Assembly (NCBI GenBank): GCA_013122435.1
Contig: WYDT01000031.1
Coordinates: 1-64,000, forward strand
DNA length: 64,000 nt
Source: Chloroflexi bacterium AL-N1
Lineage (GTDB): Bacteria; Chloroflexota; Chloroflexia; Chloroflexales; Roseiflexaceae
Direction of reading: 5' to 3'
Shown: piece by piece, positions 20,201 through 29,671 of the stretch
How the letters are laid out: every line of letters begins with the position of its first letter
Position numbering within the stretch: the stretch's first letter is position 1
Program-made: the position numbers and the translations under genes
Notes under the pieces: model-generated
The model's input: only the letters and a program-made list of their open reading frames with translations
What the model was told of the DNA's origin: nothing
The model's database searches: none

Positions 20201-20379
20201 GGGGTGATATTACCTGGAAGTGATGCAAAGGTACTCTCGTCAATATCCTTTAGGAGCCCCGCTGTACCTGCAAACTCCTGTGAAGTAGAAGTATTGGCAG
20301 TAACTGTGGTGTTAATGAGCAGCATGCCTATAATCATCGTACACACACTAATCCATCGTACACACACACGATTTCGCAT
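17236..20379 (-). CDS. Secreted ELWxSDGT-repeat protein, paralog 3
   Basis: A 1047-residue exported paralog. I place the start at 20379 rather than at the longer in-frame start 20490: AAAGGAGAATGAT lies directly before this ATG, and a normal signal peptide then follows (MRNRVCVRWISVCTMIIGML). There are 17 ELWxSDGT motifs by eye. Two neighbouring repeats at about 18191-18405 are nearly identical in DNA, a sign of recent duplication. The C-terminal Ig-like domain ends in ALPLIS. It is the promoter-proximal member of the three-gene array and is transcribed divergently from the nSTAND-WD40 gene, with 125 bp between the two starts. Confidence 0.87.
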   Translation of the reverse strand: MRNRVCVRWISVCTMIIGMLLINTTVTANTSTSQEFAGTAGLLKDIDESTFASLPGNITPTEQGFYFTAIDSVGGLWFSDGTTNGTRLVRKLAVGPDGGSGPSGLTTVGEQLFFSFGDGRHGSELWTSDGTEAGTFMVADLFPGQRGSDPNNLTDFNDTLFFLALSENNMLSLWKSDGSPGGVTLVKELVPDNPGTLDMIAVQDTLYIIVPIAGGAELWRSDGTPTGTMMLKRFEIDTSTTGVTTPDDVQPMIPSIPPDIERILVGELTDVNGTLFFRGYDGAHGYELWRSDGTQEGTQMVIDATPGVISNFPRELTVMGNAFFYVGVNYATERGIWSSDGTEAGTREIRSFPRPEEPPSFLTVVDNTLFFSASDDETGTNRELWKSDGTTEGTQMVKDIWPGAESSGARELVNVEGVVFFSANDGQHGTELWKSDGTEAGTTIVKDIFPTSDSTPMWLTNVNGTLFFAAKDRSFNVFQDGDVELWRSDGTEAGTQRVKDINTSPKGSEPDHFVQVGDRAFFIANDELLGLELWQTDGTTEGTQMVKDIAPGIEDGMSRFSDIVAFDGKLFFSGDTQSATLWRSDGTEAGTELVLGDEVLGSSLWNMLVMNDTLYFTTHTFDNRSVLWASDGTANGTVAVKQFNAIGRVIQVNGSLWFSANDGQRGTELWRSDGTEQGTVLVKDIWPGPSGEIGWLVELNDGVLFTANDGQRGTELWRSDGTEQGTVLVKDIKLGSESTYLYNLTSTDGRVFLIVDDGVHGEEVWVTDGTEAGTRLLKDIKNGSNSSEPRDLTAVGRNLFFSADDGKVGRELWTSDGTEQGTVLVSDIRSGPDGSDPRSLTNIDGLLFFSALNDEQVLWRSDGTRDGTQLVWQEAPGQSPAYINKPSEMFLFNDSILLSAYDEQAGQELWSIRAYEGVAHMLYTSPFLGVSPASEVNIPVHYVNMGRTVATDVQLTATIDEALTYVSDTSDHTPAVSESHLFWELPDLSYLERHAWTIRLQVPEAPYGTRYTVMLQIGAAQVNHADVPHMAHIELMVARQIALPLIS
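18191..18405. repeat. Recent 141-bp duplication inside paralog 3
   Basis: The 74-bp stretch at 18191-18264 recurs at 18332-18405 with essentially one visible difference. The 141-bp spacing equals 47 codons, one ELWxSDGT unit. The other repeats in the gene have diverged much more, so this copy is recent. Confidence 0.8.
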
Positions 20380-20467
20380 ATCATTCTCCTTTCCTACGTG
20401 CCTATGAGAAAGAACAGCATTATTAGACAACAATTCTGATGCAGAAACAAGCACTTTAGGGTACAAT

Positions 20468-20503
20468 AAGCGGTATAAAAAGCGGGACAAAAAGCGGTAA
20501 AAA
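20468..20503. promoter_or_regulatory. Three 12-bp direct repeats (AAGCGGNANAAA), putative operator
   Basis: Three perfectly phased 12-bp units at 20468, 20480 and 20492 read AAGCGGTATAAA, AAGCGGGACAAA and AAGCGGTAAAAA. The last unit ends one base before the ATG of the nSTAND-WD40 gene. That protein has an N-terminal XRE helix-turn-helix, so autoregulation is a natural inference. The repeats also lie in the shared promoter region of the divergent ELWxSDGT genes. No strong ribosome site is otherwise visible before 20505. Confidence 0.5.
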
Positions 20504-20504
20504 C

Positions 20505-23500
20505 ATGGAGAAAGAGACCCGTTTTGGGCTTCAAATCAAACAATTACGCAAGTCCCTTGATTTGACCCAGGTGGCACTGGGCGAGCGCGTTGGTTGCTCG
20601 CCCGAAACCATTCGTAAGATCGAGGCAGGACGTATTCGACCATCGCGACAAATTGCCGAACGTCTTGCCAATCAACTTGCCATACCCATGGACGAACGCT
20701 CATCGTTTATCCAGCGTGCCCGATCGCCTATTTCTACATCTGCAACAAAAAATGGTTCAACGTTAGCATCAACTAATGGTCAGACCAATACCCCTACACG
20801 CGCCCCATATGTCGGATTAGATACTTTTCAGGAAGAGGATGCGGATGTGTTCTTTGGGAGGACACAGCTGGTTGAACAGCTGATCAATAAGGTAGCGCAA
20901 AGCAACTTTCTGGTCGTCCTTGGCCCTTCTGGGAGTGGCAAAAGTAGCCTTGTTCTGGCTGGCGTGTTGCCTCGATTGCGCCAGGGGGCGGTAACAGGCA
21001 GCGAAACCTGGCATTATGTCACCATAAAGCCAGGTGCACGCCCACTTGATACGCTTGCTGTCGCCTTAACACAGATCCATGAACACAATTTGCCTGAAGC
21101 GTTGGAACTAAGCCATCAGCTTGCCGAAAATGAGCGTGCCTTGTTACTCGCTGCCGACCTGTTAGATACGTCCTCACGATTAGTGCTTGTGATTGATCAG
21201 TTTGAGGAGTTGTGGACACAGGCACCAGCTGACCCCCACACTTCACAAAACCTTGTACAACAACATCTCCCCTTTATACAACAACTCCTTACTGCAGCGG
21301 CTGCACCAGATCATCCAGTGTTTATCATCATCACCATGCGTGCAGATTTTCTTCACCGCGCTGCTGAGTATAGCGAACTCGCACAATGGATTGGAGAGCA
21401 CGATGTCATTGTCAGTCCTATGCAACCGGAAGAGCTACGGCAAGCTATTGAACATCCAGCACAGATCGTCGGTGGTCGCTTTGAAGCTGGTCTTACCGAT
21501 GAACTCATCAAGCAGGTCGTTGAACAGCCTGGGGCATTGCCATTACTTGGTTACACACTTCTTGAGTTGTGGAATGCTCGCCAACCAAATGGGACGATGA
21601 CATGGGCCACGTATCATGTGCTGGGTGGCGTGGAGGGAGCGCTGGCGATGCGTGCCGACGATATCATCCACTCTACCTATAACGCCGAAGAACAAGCTAT
21701 GGTGCAGCAGATTCTGATACGATTAGTGCAACCCGGTGAAAATGTGATCGACACTCGTCAACGGGTGTCCATCGAGGATCTGGTTCCAGCCACGCATAGT
21801 ACTGATGAAATCATAAAATTACTTACACCACTCATTGATGCACGCCTACTTACAGCTGGATATGATATGTTGCATGACACCGACACAATTGAAGTCTCAC
21901 ATGAGGCGCTTATCCGTGCCTGGCCAGCACTCAATGATTGGATTACTCAGTCACGTGATGATCTCCGACTCCATCTGCAACTTGAGCAAGCAGCGAAAGA
22001 ATGGCTGGCCAACGACAAAAACCAGGATCTGTTGTGGATGGGCGTACGACTCGAGCGTGCTGAGGCATGGGTAGCGCGTACAGCACCACAGCTTACTGAA
22101 CGGGACATGCACTTTCTCCAAATCAGCCGACAACACGTCGATGAACACACAGCCAGAGAGATTGCTGCCCAACGTGAGCGAGAACGGCTCCTTGCAGAAC
22201 GTGCTGTCGGGCAACGTTATACAACACGGTTACGCTGGCTCCTGACGATTGTTGGTATCGCCGGAGTCTTGGCACTTGTGTTTGGTATTCTTGCACTGAT
22301 GAGCCGCCAGGAAGCCCAGCAGCAACGCTCCCAGGCCGAAGTGGCGGCCCAATCATCACAAGCTGCTGCCTATGCTGGAGAAGCACTCTTTGAGTTAGAA
22401 CGACAACCAGAACAGGCATTATTACTGGCATTTGCTGCATACACCAATGAATCACCAAACCCATCCCCTTTTGTCACACGAGCCTTCCATCAGACCTTTG
22501 AAAACACCTTGCTCCGCGCATCACTTGAGGGACATACTGCACCTATCCGAGCAACGGCCTGGAGTCCCAATGGACGTTGGGTACTCACCGGCAGCGATGA
22601 TACAACCGTTCGTGTGTGGGACCCAACCAGTGGTGAGCAGGTTGGCACCTTTGAGGGCCATACCCAACCCATTCGAGCCATCGCGTGGGGACCCAATAGC
22701 GAATCCGTCATCACGGGAAGCGCCGATCAAACGGCACGCATCTGGCATGTATCAACCAAACAAACCATCCACATATTGCAAGGACACGATGGATGGGTAA
22801 GCGCCGCTGCATGGCACCCGGATGGGCAGTTTGTCGTGACAGGAAGTTATGATGCAACAGCACGGATCTGGGATGCTACGTCGGGTACCACCATACGCAC
22901 ACTGCGCGGTCACACCGAGGCGATTCGATCTGTAGCGTGGAGTCCCGACGGTCGCTCGATTACTACCAGTGGTGATGATGGCAGTATTCGTGTTTGGGAT
23001 GCTCAGGACGGCACAATACAGCAGACCATTACAGATCATCCTGGCGGGGTATGGTCGGTCGCGTGGAGCCCTGACGGTCAACAACTTGTCTCTGGCAGTA
23101 CCGATGGAGCCGTGCGGGTTTGGGATATCACGACTGGTGATCTCATTCAAACACTCACAGGGCATGTTGGTTGGATCTGGTCAGTCGCATGGAGTCCTGA
23201 TGGTCAACATATCGTGAGTGGCAGTTTTGATGGCACGGCACGCATATGGAATGTCTCAAACGGATCAACTGCACATACATTGTATGGACACACCGGAACT
23301 GTATGGTCCGTCGGGTGGTCTCCCGATGGTCAACAGGTTATCACTGGCAGTGACGACTCACGTGCACGCATATGGGAAACCAGCAATAAGGTCTCAACAC
23401 ATCACCTACAGGGCGATACTGCACCACGAAACCTGGCAACCTGGAGTCCTGATACACAATATGTGGCACGATGGGATCAGGATGACATCATGCAAATCTG

Positions 23501-24413
23501 GGATACTACTATTGGCAAGGTCACACAACAGATTGATTATGGTGATGGCCCAGTACGCTGGGTAAACTGGTCTGCTAATAGCCAAACGATTTTGATTGCT
23601 ACTGATGATGGGGCAATTCAAGTCTGGAATGCGTTAACCGGAAAACTGATTCAATCTCTCGATAGCTCACAACAGCAGGTACATTGGATGTATACCAGTC
23701 CCGGTGAAAATCTCCTCGTGGTTGGATATGATGATGGGACAAGCTATGTACACAATCTTACAGATGGCACGCTCCTCCGTGAATTTCCCAGGATTGCACA
23801 AGAGGTAAAAAGTCTGGCGTGGCAAACTGATGAAAGCGCTATTGCTGTTGGGCTGATGGATGGCACCCTACAGATCTGGGAAGTCGCAACCGGCAAGATA
23901 CTGCAGACATGGCAGGGACATCAGGGTGTCGTGCGCTCAATCTCCTGGAGTCCAGATAGTACATTGCTTTTGACCGGGAGTGATGATCGTACGGCAGCGA
24001 TCTGGGATGTTTCAACGGGAACAGAACTTCAGCGAGTGGCTGGACATACGGGCAATATCGCCTCCGTTGCATGGCATCCCACCGGGCACCAGATTGTCAC
24101 AGGCAGCAGTGACGGTACAGCCCACATATGGAGTACATACAGCGGTACGCTTGTTCGAACACTTGATAACCATACTGGCGGAGTGCTCGAAGTAGGATGG
24201 CGTCATAATGGTTACAATCTTGTCACAGGTAGTGATGATGGAACAACCCATGTGTGGCTAGCTGATCAGGAGGAAATTCTTGCGCTCATCACCGAGCGGC
24301 TATGTACGCTTTTCTCCGAAGAGTCACTAAACAATGTCATTACAAACTGGCGTGGTTGTGCGATTGAAACACAGGCTACTGGGAGCCAACTCATCGATTC
24401 TGAGCGACCGTAG
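20505..24413 (+). CDS. XRE HTH - nSTAND NTPase - TM - 14x WD40 protein
   Basis: A 1302-residue multidomain protein. Residues 8-65 are an XRE-type helix-turn-helix (LTQVALGERVGCSPETIRKI). Residues about 104-560 form an nSTAND1-type NTPase: YVGLDTF and FFGR, Walker A GPSGSGKS at 140-147, and Walker B LVLVIDQFEELW near 226-237. A winged-helix-like region follows. One membrane span sits at about 575-598 (LLTIVGIAGVLALVFGILAL). From about residue 674 there are 14 WD40 repeats by eye, enough for two seven-bladed propellers; repeats 8-11 are the most degenerate. STAND proteins with this layout are known from filamentous and multicellular bacteria and are thought to act as sensors in conflict, defence or cell-death circuits. 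Its ligand and effector are not evident; it may itself be a membrane-linked transcription switch for the divergent ELWxSDGT genes. Confidence 0.88.
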   Translation: MEKETRFGLQIKQLRKSLDLTQVALGERVGCSPETIRKIEAGRIRPSRQIAERLANQLAIPMDERSSFIQRARSPISTSATKNGSTLASTNGQTNTPTRAPYVGLDTFQEEDADVFFGRTQLVEQLINKVAQSNFLVVLGPSGSGKSSLVLAGVLPRLRQGAVTGSETWHYVTIKPGARPLDTLAVALTQIHEHNLPEALELSHQLAENERALLLAADLLDTSSRLVLVIDQFEELWTQAPADPHTSQNLVQQHLPFIQQLLTAAAAPDHPVFIIITMRADFLHRAAEYSELAQWIGEHDVIVSPMQPEELRQAIEHPAQIVGGRFEAGLTDELIKQVVEQPGALPLLGYTLLELWNARQPNGTMTWATYHVLGGVEGALAMRADDIIHSTYNAEEQAMVQQILIRLVQPGENVIDTRQRVSIEDLVPATHSTDEIIKLLTPLIDARLLTAGYDMLHDTDTIEVSHEALIRAWPALNDWITQSRDDLRLHLQLEQAAKEWLANDKNQDLLWMGVRLERAEAWVARTAPQLTERDMHFLQISRQHVDEHTAREIAAQRERERLLAERAVGQRYTTRLRWLLTIVGIAGVLALVFGILALMSRQEAQQQRSQAEVAAQSSQAAAYAGEALFELERQPEQALLLAFAAYTNESPNPSPFVTRAFHQTFENTLLRASLEGHTAPIRATAWSPNGRWVLTGSDDTTVRVWDPTSGEQVGTFEGHTQPIRAIAWGPNSESVITGSADQTARIWHVSTKQTIHILQGHDGWVSAAAWHPDGQFVVTGSYDATARIWDATSGTTIRTLRGHTEAIRSVAWSPDGRSITTSGDDGSIRVWDAQDGTIQQTITDHPGGVWSVAWSPDGQQLVSGSTDGAVRVWDITTGDLIQTLTGHVGWIWSVAWSPDGQHIVSGSFDGTARIWNVSNGSTAHTLYGHTGTVWSVGWSPDGQQVITGSDDSRARIWETSNKVSTHHLQGDTAPRNLATWSPDTQYVARWDQDDIMQIWDTTIGKVTQQIDYGDGPVRWVNWSANSQTILIATDDGAIQVWNALTGKLIQSLDSSQQQVHWMYTSPGENLLVVGYDDGTSYVHNLTDGTLLREFPRIAQEVKSLAWQTDESAIAVGLMDGTLQIWEVATGKILQTWQGHQGVVRSISWSPDSTLLLTGSDDRTAAIWDVSTGTELQRVAGHTGNIASVAWHPTGHQIVTGSSDGTAHIWSTYSGTLVRTLDNHTGGVLEVGWRHNGYNLVTGSDDGTTHVWLADQEEILALITERLCTLFSEESLNNVITNWRGCAIETQATGSQLIDSERP

Positions 24414-24450
24414 CATTCGTGAAGTATAGATTATTGGGAATGAACATCTT

Positions 24451-25251
24451 ATGCAACGACTCTTGATGCCAATCATCCTTATTATGGCAGGTGTTGGTGT
24501 GCTCTGGATCACCAACGCACAGGCCCACAGGTCACTACAGAGTAATCAGCGTTGTTTTGCCGAAACAGATGTCTGTATTGAAGGCCCAATCAGAACGTTT
24601 TGGGAACAGTACAACGGTCTGTACACCTTTGGCTTCCCACTCGCACCACAAGAAGAGGCACGGGTCGAAGGACAAAGACTCCATGTACAGTGGTTTGAAC
24701 GTGTGCGATTGGAAGTGCACCCAGACAACCCACCTTCATATCGTGTATTAATTGGGCGGTTGGGTGAAGAACGACTCGCCCAACAGGGGCGTTCATGGCA
24801 AGAATCTGCGAGTAACACTCCAGATAATGATTGTCGCTTTTTTGCTGAGACAGGCTACAACGTATGCGGCACTTTTCTCGAAACGTGGGAGCATAGCATT
24901 GATCCAAATGGTGGCGCATCGAATGACTTAACCAGCCTCCGTATCTTTGGTTTGCCATTGAGCGAGGCCCGCGTTGAGACATTGGAAGATGGCAGAACAT
25001 ACACGGTCCAGTGGTTTGAGCGAACTCGTTTCGAGCTACATCCCGAAAACGAACCACCCTACGATGTACTGATCGGTCGACTCGGCGACGAGGTACGTAG
25101 CTATGTTTCCCCAACAGCCACACCACAACCAACTACCACACCAACGTTTACCCCTACGCCCGAACCTACCAGTAAACCACGACGCCGCAAACCACAACCA
25201 ACCAGCGAACCAACGATAACACCCGTCCCAACTTTTCCGCTGTACCCATAA
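24451..25251 (+). CDS. Secreted two-repeat protein with Pro/Thr-rich tail
   Basis: A 266-residue exported protein of unknown function. An N-terminal hydrophobic segment (LLMPIILIMAGVGVLWIT) is followed by two homologous repeats of about 80-90 residues (roughly 30-110 and 127-210). Each has a CF(A)E(T) start, a FW or FLETW segment, an F.F.P or F.LPL motif, QWFER, a R(L/F)E(L/V)HP block and VLIGRLG. This QWFER/VLIGRLG module is common in extracellular Chloroflexota proteins, but its function is unknown to me. The last 55 residues are Pro/Thr-rich with a basic cluster (KPRRRKP), as in wall-spanning linkers. It follows the nSTAND gene by 37 bp and may share its transcript. The ribosome site is weak, so the exact start (24451 or 24466) is uncertain. 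Confidence 0.75.
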   Translation: MQRLLMPIILIMAGVGVLWITNAQAHRSLQSNQRCFAETDVCIEGPIRTFWEQYNGLYTFGFPLAPQEEARVEGQRLHVQWFERVRLEVHPDNPPSYRVLIGRLGEERLAQQGRSWQESASNTPDNDCRFFAETGYNVCGTFLETWEHSIDPNGGASNDLTSLRIFGLPLSEARVETLEDGRTYTVQWFERTRFELHPENEPPYDVLIGRLGDEVRSYVSPTATPQPTTTPTFTPTPEPTSKPRRRKPQPTSEPTITPVPTFPLYP

Positions 25252-25258
25252 AACAGAT

Positions 25259-25284
25259 GAGAGGGCCTCACTTGAAGCCCTCTC
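25259..25284 (-). terminator. Stem-loop terminator between convergent genes
   Basis: An 8-bp perfect stem (GAGAGGGC / GCCCTCTC) closes a 10-nt loop. On the minus strand it is followed by ATCTGTTTT, a short T-tract, so it mainly serves the pyrophosphatase-paralog operon. On the plus strand there is no T-tract, but it could also block read-through from the secreted-protein gene. Confidence 0.65.
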
Positions 25285-25312
25285 GGATTACATCAACTTA
25301 CGGTTTACGTTC

Positions 25313-27607
25313 TTACACGCGTCGTGCCGTGCCTGTGCGCGTCCGTGACTCAGTTGCTGCTGCACCATCACGCCTTCCAAGCACAATCGCAGTAACAAGC
25401 AGCACATTACACACAGCTATCACACCGATAACGACAGGTGACCAGCCACCTGCAGCATGTATCACAAGCACAATGGGCGTAATCAGCAGCGCAATCAGAG
25501 TCATCATTTTGACGACTACGCCTACCGCCGAACCAGCGGCATTCTTAAGGACATCGCCAATCGATGCTCCTACCACCGAAGCAGTATGCGCATCGGAGTA
25601 TTTCCCACCCACATTGCCGTCTTCAATATAACGTTGGGTATTTTGCCATGCGCTTCCGGCATTATTTTGAAAGAATGCCATGGAAAAAGTAGAAAGAAGT
25701 ACACCCAGAATAAAACCACTTAGTGCTGCAACTCCCAGCCAAAAACCCAGGAGAATTGGCAATACGACTACAACCATGGCCAACCCCAACAACTCACGCT
25801 GGGCCGCTTGCGTTGAGACCTTGATGATATGTGCGTAATCAATCGCCGTATCGGTCTCAGAGGTACTGGTGGCCTGCATTTGGCGTTGAGTTTCTTTTGA
25901 TACAGTCACAGATGCACGTGTAATGGCGCGCAGCACAAAGGACGCACACAAGAAAGACATCACACTACCAACTAATACTGCAAGTAGTGTGAGTGGTGCT
26001 CCCAGGTTGATAAATGTTGCCTGCTCAGACGGCATTTGTAGTAACCCGGCAGTATGAAGCAATGCACCCAATAGTGCAATGACTGATACGAGTGATGCGC
26101 TCGTCAGGATACCTTTCGTGGTCGCTGTCGTGGTTGCACCAGTAGCACGCAGATCATCCATCACATTACGGGCATTCTTATCAATACCTGAGAGTAAGCC
26201 AATTGTGCTTGCACTTTGACAGACTGCACCAACCACACCCATTGAGGTAATGTTGCCAGAGAGGGTCAACATGCCAATGCCTGCCAGGGCCACTCCATAG
26301 AACACCGCGATAGCCTGAGTAGCTATTGGTTCATTGCTATAGATAAAAACAGCACTGAGAACAGCCATGCCGCTCACAATAACAGACCATACGCTTGACT
26401 CAAAGCTTAACGATATGCCCGACAGGACGTTCGCAGCAGGGCCAGATCGAGACGAGCGACTGAGTTGTTTCACAGGACTATATTGTGTGGCGATAAAGAA
26501 TTCAGTTATTCTCCCTAGCAATAGTGCGAGAATGACGCCAGTTAAGACAGCGAGAAATGGGCGCCAATCGACAACATTGGTTGTAGGGTTGCCCATAAGA
26601 AAGAAGGAAGCCACTGCTAAGCCAACAAGTTCAAGGAAAGCTGCAACATACAGACCACGGCTCATTGCAGCCAGAGCATTGCGACGGCGCTCATCGGTGC
26701 GTACCGCCATATTGCCAATCAGCGATGCCAGTATGCCCATGCCCCGAATAATGAGAGGAAAGAGCACATATCGTGGATCAAAACTACTACCATCTGCTGC
26801 AACCAAACCTAACCCAACCCCGAGAATCAGCGCCGCAACTGTCGCAATTTCGACACTTTCAAAGACATCACTGCCGGTGCCTGAAGTATGGCCTGCCTGT
26901 TCACCAATGGCACGTGACAGTGTAGCTAGTTCTTGTGGATCGTCCTCACCAGCAGGCAGATCTTGCTCCGTACCAAGACGCGTTGTCTCAGTAAACACCC
27001 CACCACCAACACGTAACAGCAGTACGGCGAGTGAGCCACCCAACGCAAACCCAATCAACACATCGGGCGCAGCCACCCCAAATATCAGCAAGCAGATGGC
27101 AACACTTAGCAATCCCAAACTAACACCAAGTATACCTGTTACGATAGCAGAGCGATAAGCCACCCGTAATGCAGCAAAATAGCCCTTGCGTGCGGCAGCC
27201 GCAACACGTACTGTACTTTCAGATGCCAGACGTGTTCCGAGAAAAGCCGCTAGATAAGCTACCAAAGCCCCCAAGATACCAGTCACTGCACGCCCACCAG
27301 CCACCCATGTACGCGCACTCTGTTCACCAAAACGCTCAACAGCCGCTGCTGTCGGCGGTATCACGAGGACACTCACGGCCAACAGGAGGGCACCGATGAT
27401 AGCCAGTAACAGGAGCATGCGTAGTTGGCTACTGAGGTACTCGTTGGTACCAGTCTTGATATGTGTCCATAACTCTTGCATGCGAGCGGTACCAGTATCC
27501 TGAGCAACAACTTGGGAACGCAGGAGGATAGCCGACAGAATCCCCAGGATTGCTGTGCCAATAGCTGAATATACCACGATAGATTGCGTCTGACTTAACG
27601 CCTGCAT
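25313..27607 (-). CDS. Membrane pyrophosphatase paralog lacking catalytic aspartates (pseudoenzyme)
   Basis: A 764-residue polytopic membrane protein homologous along its length to the canonical pyrophosphatase encoded just upstream. Structural landmarks are kept: [15 protein letters not shown] and the [14 protein letters not shown] block. All three acidic catalytic motifs are eroded. DVGAD becomes RLGTE (about residue 206), DNVGDNVGD becomes RAIGEQAGH (about 232), [12 protein letters not shown] becomes [12 protein letters not shown] (about 455), and [15 protein letters not shown] becomes [15 protein letters not shown] (about 676). Pyrophosphate hydrolysis is therefore very unlikely. The N-terminal part is longer and a C-terminal extension adds a membrane span and a basic tail (GRRDG...TARRV). 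It starts 48 bp after the intact gene, clearly in the same operon. The open frame is intact, so it is a maintained protein and not a decaying gene. A regulatory or heteromeric subunit role is inference. Confidence 0.85.
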   Translation of the reverse strand: MQALSQTQSIVVYSAIGTAILGILSAILLRSQVVAQDTGTARMQELWTHIKTGTNEYLSSQLRMLLLLAIIGALLLAVSVLVIPPTAAAVERFGEQSARTWVAGGRAVTGILGALVAYLAAFLGTRLASESTVRVAAAARKGYFAALRVAYRSAIVTGILGVSLGLLSVAICLLIFGVAAPDVLIGFALGGSLAVLLLRVGGGVFTETTRLGTEQDLPAGEDDPQELATLSRAIGEQAGHTSGTGSDVFESVEIATVAALILGVGLGLVAADGSSFDPRYVLFPLIIRGMGILASLIGNMAVRTDERRRNALAAMSRGLYVAAFLELVGLAVASFFLMGNPTTNVVDWRPFLAVLTGVILALLLGRITEFFIATQYSPVKQLSRSSRSGPAANVLSGISLSFESSVWSVIVSGMAVLSAVFIYSNEPIATQAIAVFYGVALAGIGMLTLSGNITSMGVVGAVCQSASTIGLLSGIDKNARNVMDDLRATGATTTATTKGILTSASLVSVIALLGALLHTAGLLQMPSEQATFINLGAPLTLLAVLVGSVMSFLCASFVLRAITRASVTVSKETQRQMQATSTSETDTAIDYAHIIKVSTQAAQRELLGLAMVVVVLPILLGFWLGVAALSGFILGVLLSTFSMAFFQNNAGSAWQNTQRYIEDGNVGGKYSDAHTASVVGASIGDVLKNAAGSAVGVVVKMMTLIALLITPIVLVIHAAGGWSPVVIGVIAVCNVLLVTAIVLGRRDGAAATESRTRTGTARRV

Positions 27608-27655
27608 TCAAATACTCCTTGTAAAAGCCGCAACATATCAAACACGTAACAAAAT

Positions 27656-29671
27656 CTACAACTGTGCAAACAATGGTGCAAATACCAAAGCTACAATACT
27701 CATAAGTTTAATCAAAATATTGAGAGACGGCCCCGAAGTATCCTTAAAAGGATCACCAACCGTATCGCCGACGACTGTAGCCTTATGAACATCGGAACCC
27801 TTGCCACCATGCTGACCTGACTCGACGTATTTCTTCGCATTATCCCATGCACCACCAGCATTTGCCATAAAGATAGCCATCAAAACACCTGTGGTTAATG
27901 AGCCCGCTAACAGACCGCCAAGAGCCACGGTGCCAAGGAGAAACCCAACGAGTAATGGTGCCAGGATAGCCATTAAACCAGGTATAACCATCTCACGTAA
28001 AGCCGCAGCCGTCGAAATACTTACACAACGAGCGTAATCTGGTTCTGCCGTGCCTTCCATCAATCCCGGAATGTCACGAAACTGGCGACGGACTTCTTCA
28101 ATCATCTGATTTGCCGCACGACCAACCGCTTCCATGGTCATCGCAGAAAAGAAGAAGGGTAACATACCACCGATAAACAAGCCCACAATCAAGTTCGGAT
28201 CGGTCAGACTCACACTGGTGAGATTTACCGCTGTTGTGAAGGCTGCAAAGAGCGCTAATGCCGTTAGGGCAGCAGAACCAATGGCAAAACCTTTGCCAAT
28301 TGCCGCAGTGGTGTTACCCACCGAATCCAGTGCATCAGTAATTTTACGCACTCCCGGATCCAGATGTGCCATTTCAGCAATACCACCAGCATTATCGGCG
28401 ATAGGACCATAAGCATCAACCGCAACGGTCATGCCGGTAATACTCAACATCCCAACGGCGGCCAGGGCAATTGCAAAAAGACCCTGACCATTTAGCTCAC
28501 CAATATAGTAAGCCGTCAGCGTCGCGGCTCCAATAATGAGGATTGGCATCGCGGTGGAACGCATCCCAACCGCTAACCCCGAAATAATAGTCGTAGCTGG
28601 TCCTGTCACCGATTGTTCAGCAATGGACTTTACCGGTTTATAATCAAATGATGTGTAGTATTCAGTAACTAAGCCAATGGCAATACCCGCAATCAAACCC
28701 GCGACTGTTGCACCAAGATAAATCCAGGTATCATACACTACCAGCGAGAGGATTGCGACGAATACCAGGGTAATACCACCTGCCAGGAATGTTGCTACCC
28801 GCATAGCACGTGCCGGATTATTGCCTCCTAGAGTACGCACAAGTAACACACTTACAACACACGCAAGCGTCCCAGCACTAGCAATAATCAATGGTAATAA
28901 GACTAATTCGGAGGGTACGTTAGGCAGAAGAATGGCCAGGGCCATTGTCGCAATAATGGAACCAACGAAACTTTCGAACAAGTCGGCACCCATACCCGCG
29001 ACATCACCAACATTATCCCCGACATTATCGGCAATCACCGCAGGATTACGCGGATCGTCTTCTGGAATACCCGCTTCCACTTTCCCTACCAGATCAGCGC
29101 CAACATCAGCAGCTTTGGTATAAATACCACCGCCAACACGCGCAAATAACGCAATTGATGAAGCACCCAGGGCAAAACCGTTAATAATTCCGTTTTGAAC
29201 CCCTTCATCACCAAAAATAATATATAGGGTGCTCACGCCAAGCAGTCCTAAGCCAACTACGGATAATCCCATTACTGCGCCGCCAGAGAAGGCTACTTGG
29301 AGCGCCTTTGACAGACCGCTTTGTGCGGCCTGAGCGGTACGGACATTTGCCTTTGTCGCAACCCGCATACCGATAAAGCCCGCTAACACCGATGCAGCAG
29401 CGCCGAACAAAAATGCCACTGCCGTCAATGGCTGCATCGCTGTTGTTGTAAAACCAACAATGGCAATGATAGCGGCAACACCAAAGACAAAAAAGACCAG
29501 CACCCGATACTCACGTGTCAAAAATGCCATTGCCCCCTGCTGAATAGCACCAGCAATCTGCTGCATACGGGCATTACCTGCATCACTACGATTAATAGAA
29601 ATCGTCGTTATCCAAGCAACCAGTAACGCAACGACTCCAGTAAAAGGGACCGACAATACTATTGCTTCCAT
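27656..29671 (-). CDS. hppA: Membrane-bound ion-pumping pyrophosphatase, K+-dependent type
   Basis: A 671-residue integral membrane pyrophosphatase that hydrolyses pyrophosphate to pump H+ or Na+. The catalytic aspartate motifs are complete: [11 protein letters not shown] near 189, [20 protein letters not shown] near 215-235, [12 protein letters not shown] near 416, and [15 protein letters not shown] near 632. The GNTTAA segment carries alanine at the position where K+-independent enzymes have lysine (GNTTKA), so K+ dependence is predicted. H+ versus Na+ specificity was not determined. About 16 hydrophobic spans are expected for the family. It is the first gene of a two-gene operon with a degenerate paralog, preceded by a long leader region. 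Confidence 0.95.
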   Translation of the reverse strand: MEAIVLSVPFTGVVALLVAWITTISINRSDAGNARMQQIAGAIQQGAMAFLTREYRVLVFFVFGVAAIIAIVGFTTTAMQPLTAVAFLFGAAASVLAGFIGMRVATKANVRTAQAAQSGLSKALQVAFSGGAVMGLSVVGLGLLGVSTLYIIFGDEGVQNGIINGFALGASSIALFARVGGGIYTKAADVGADLVGKVEAGIPEDDPRNPAVIADNVGDNVGDVAGMGADLFESFVGSIIATMALAILLPNVPSELVLLPLIIASAGTLACVVSVLLVRTLGGNNPARAMRVATFLAGGITLVFVAILSLVVYDTWIYLGATVAGLIAGIAIGLVTEYYTSFDYKPVKSIAEQSVTGPATTIISGLAVGMRSTAMPILIIGAATLTAYYIGELNGQGLFAIALAAVGMLSITGMTVAVDAYGPIADNAGGIAEMAHLDPGVRKITDALDSVGNTTAAIGKGFAIGSAALTALALFAAFTTAVNLTSVSLTDPNLIVGLFIGGMLPFFFSAMTMEAVGRAANQMIEEVRRQFRDIPGLMEGTAEPDYARCVSISTAAALREMVIPGLMAILAPLLVGFLLGTVALGGLLAGSLTTGVLMAIFMANAGGAWDNAKKYVESGQHGGKGSDVHKATVVGDTVGDPFKDTSGPSLNILIKLMSIVALVFAPLFAQL

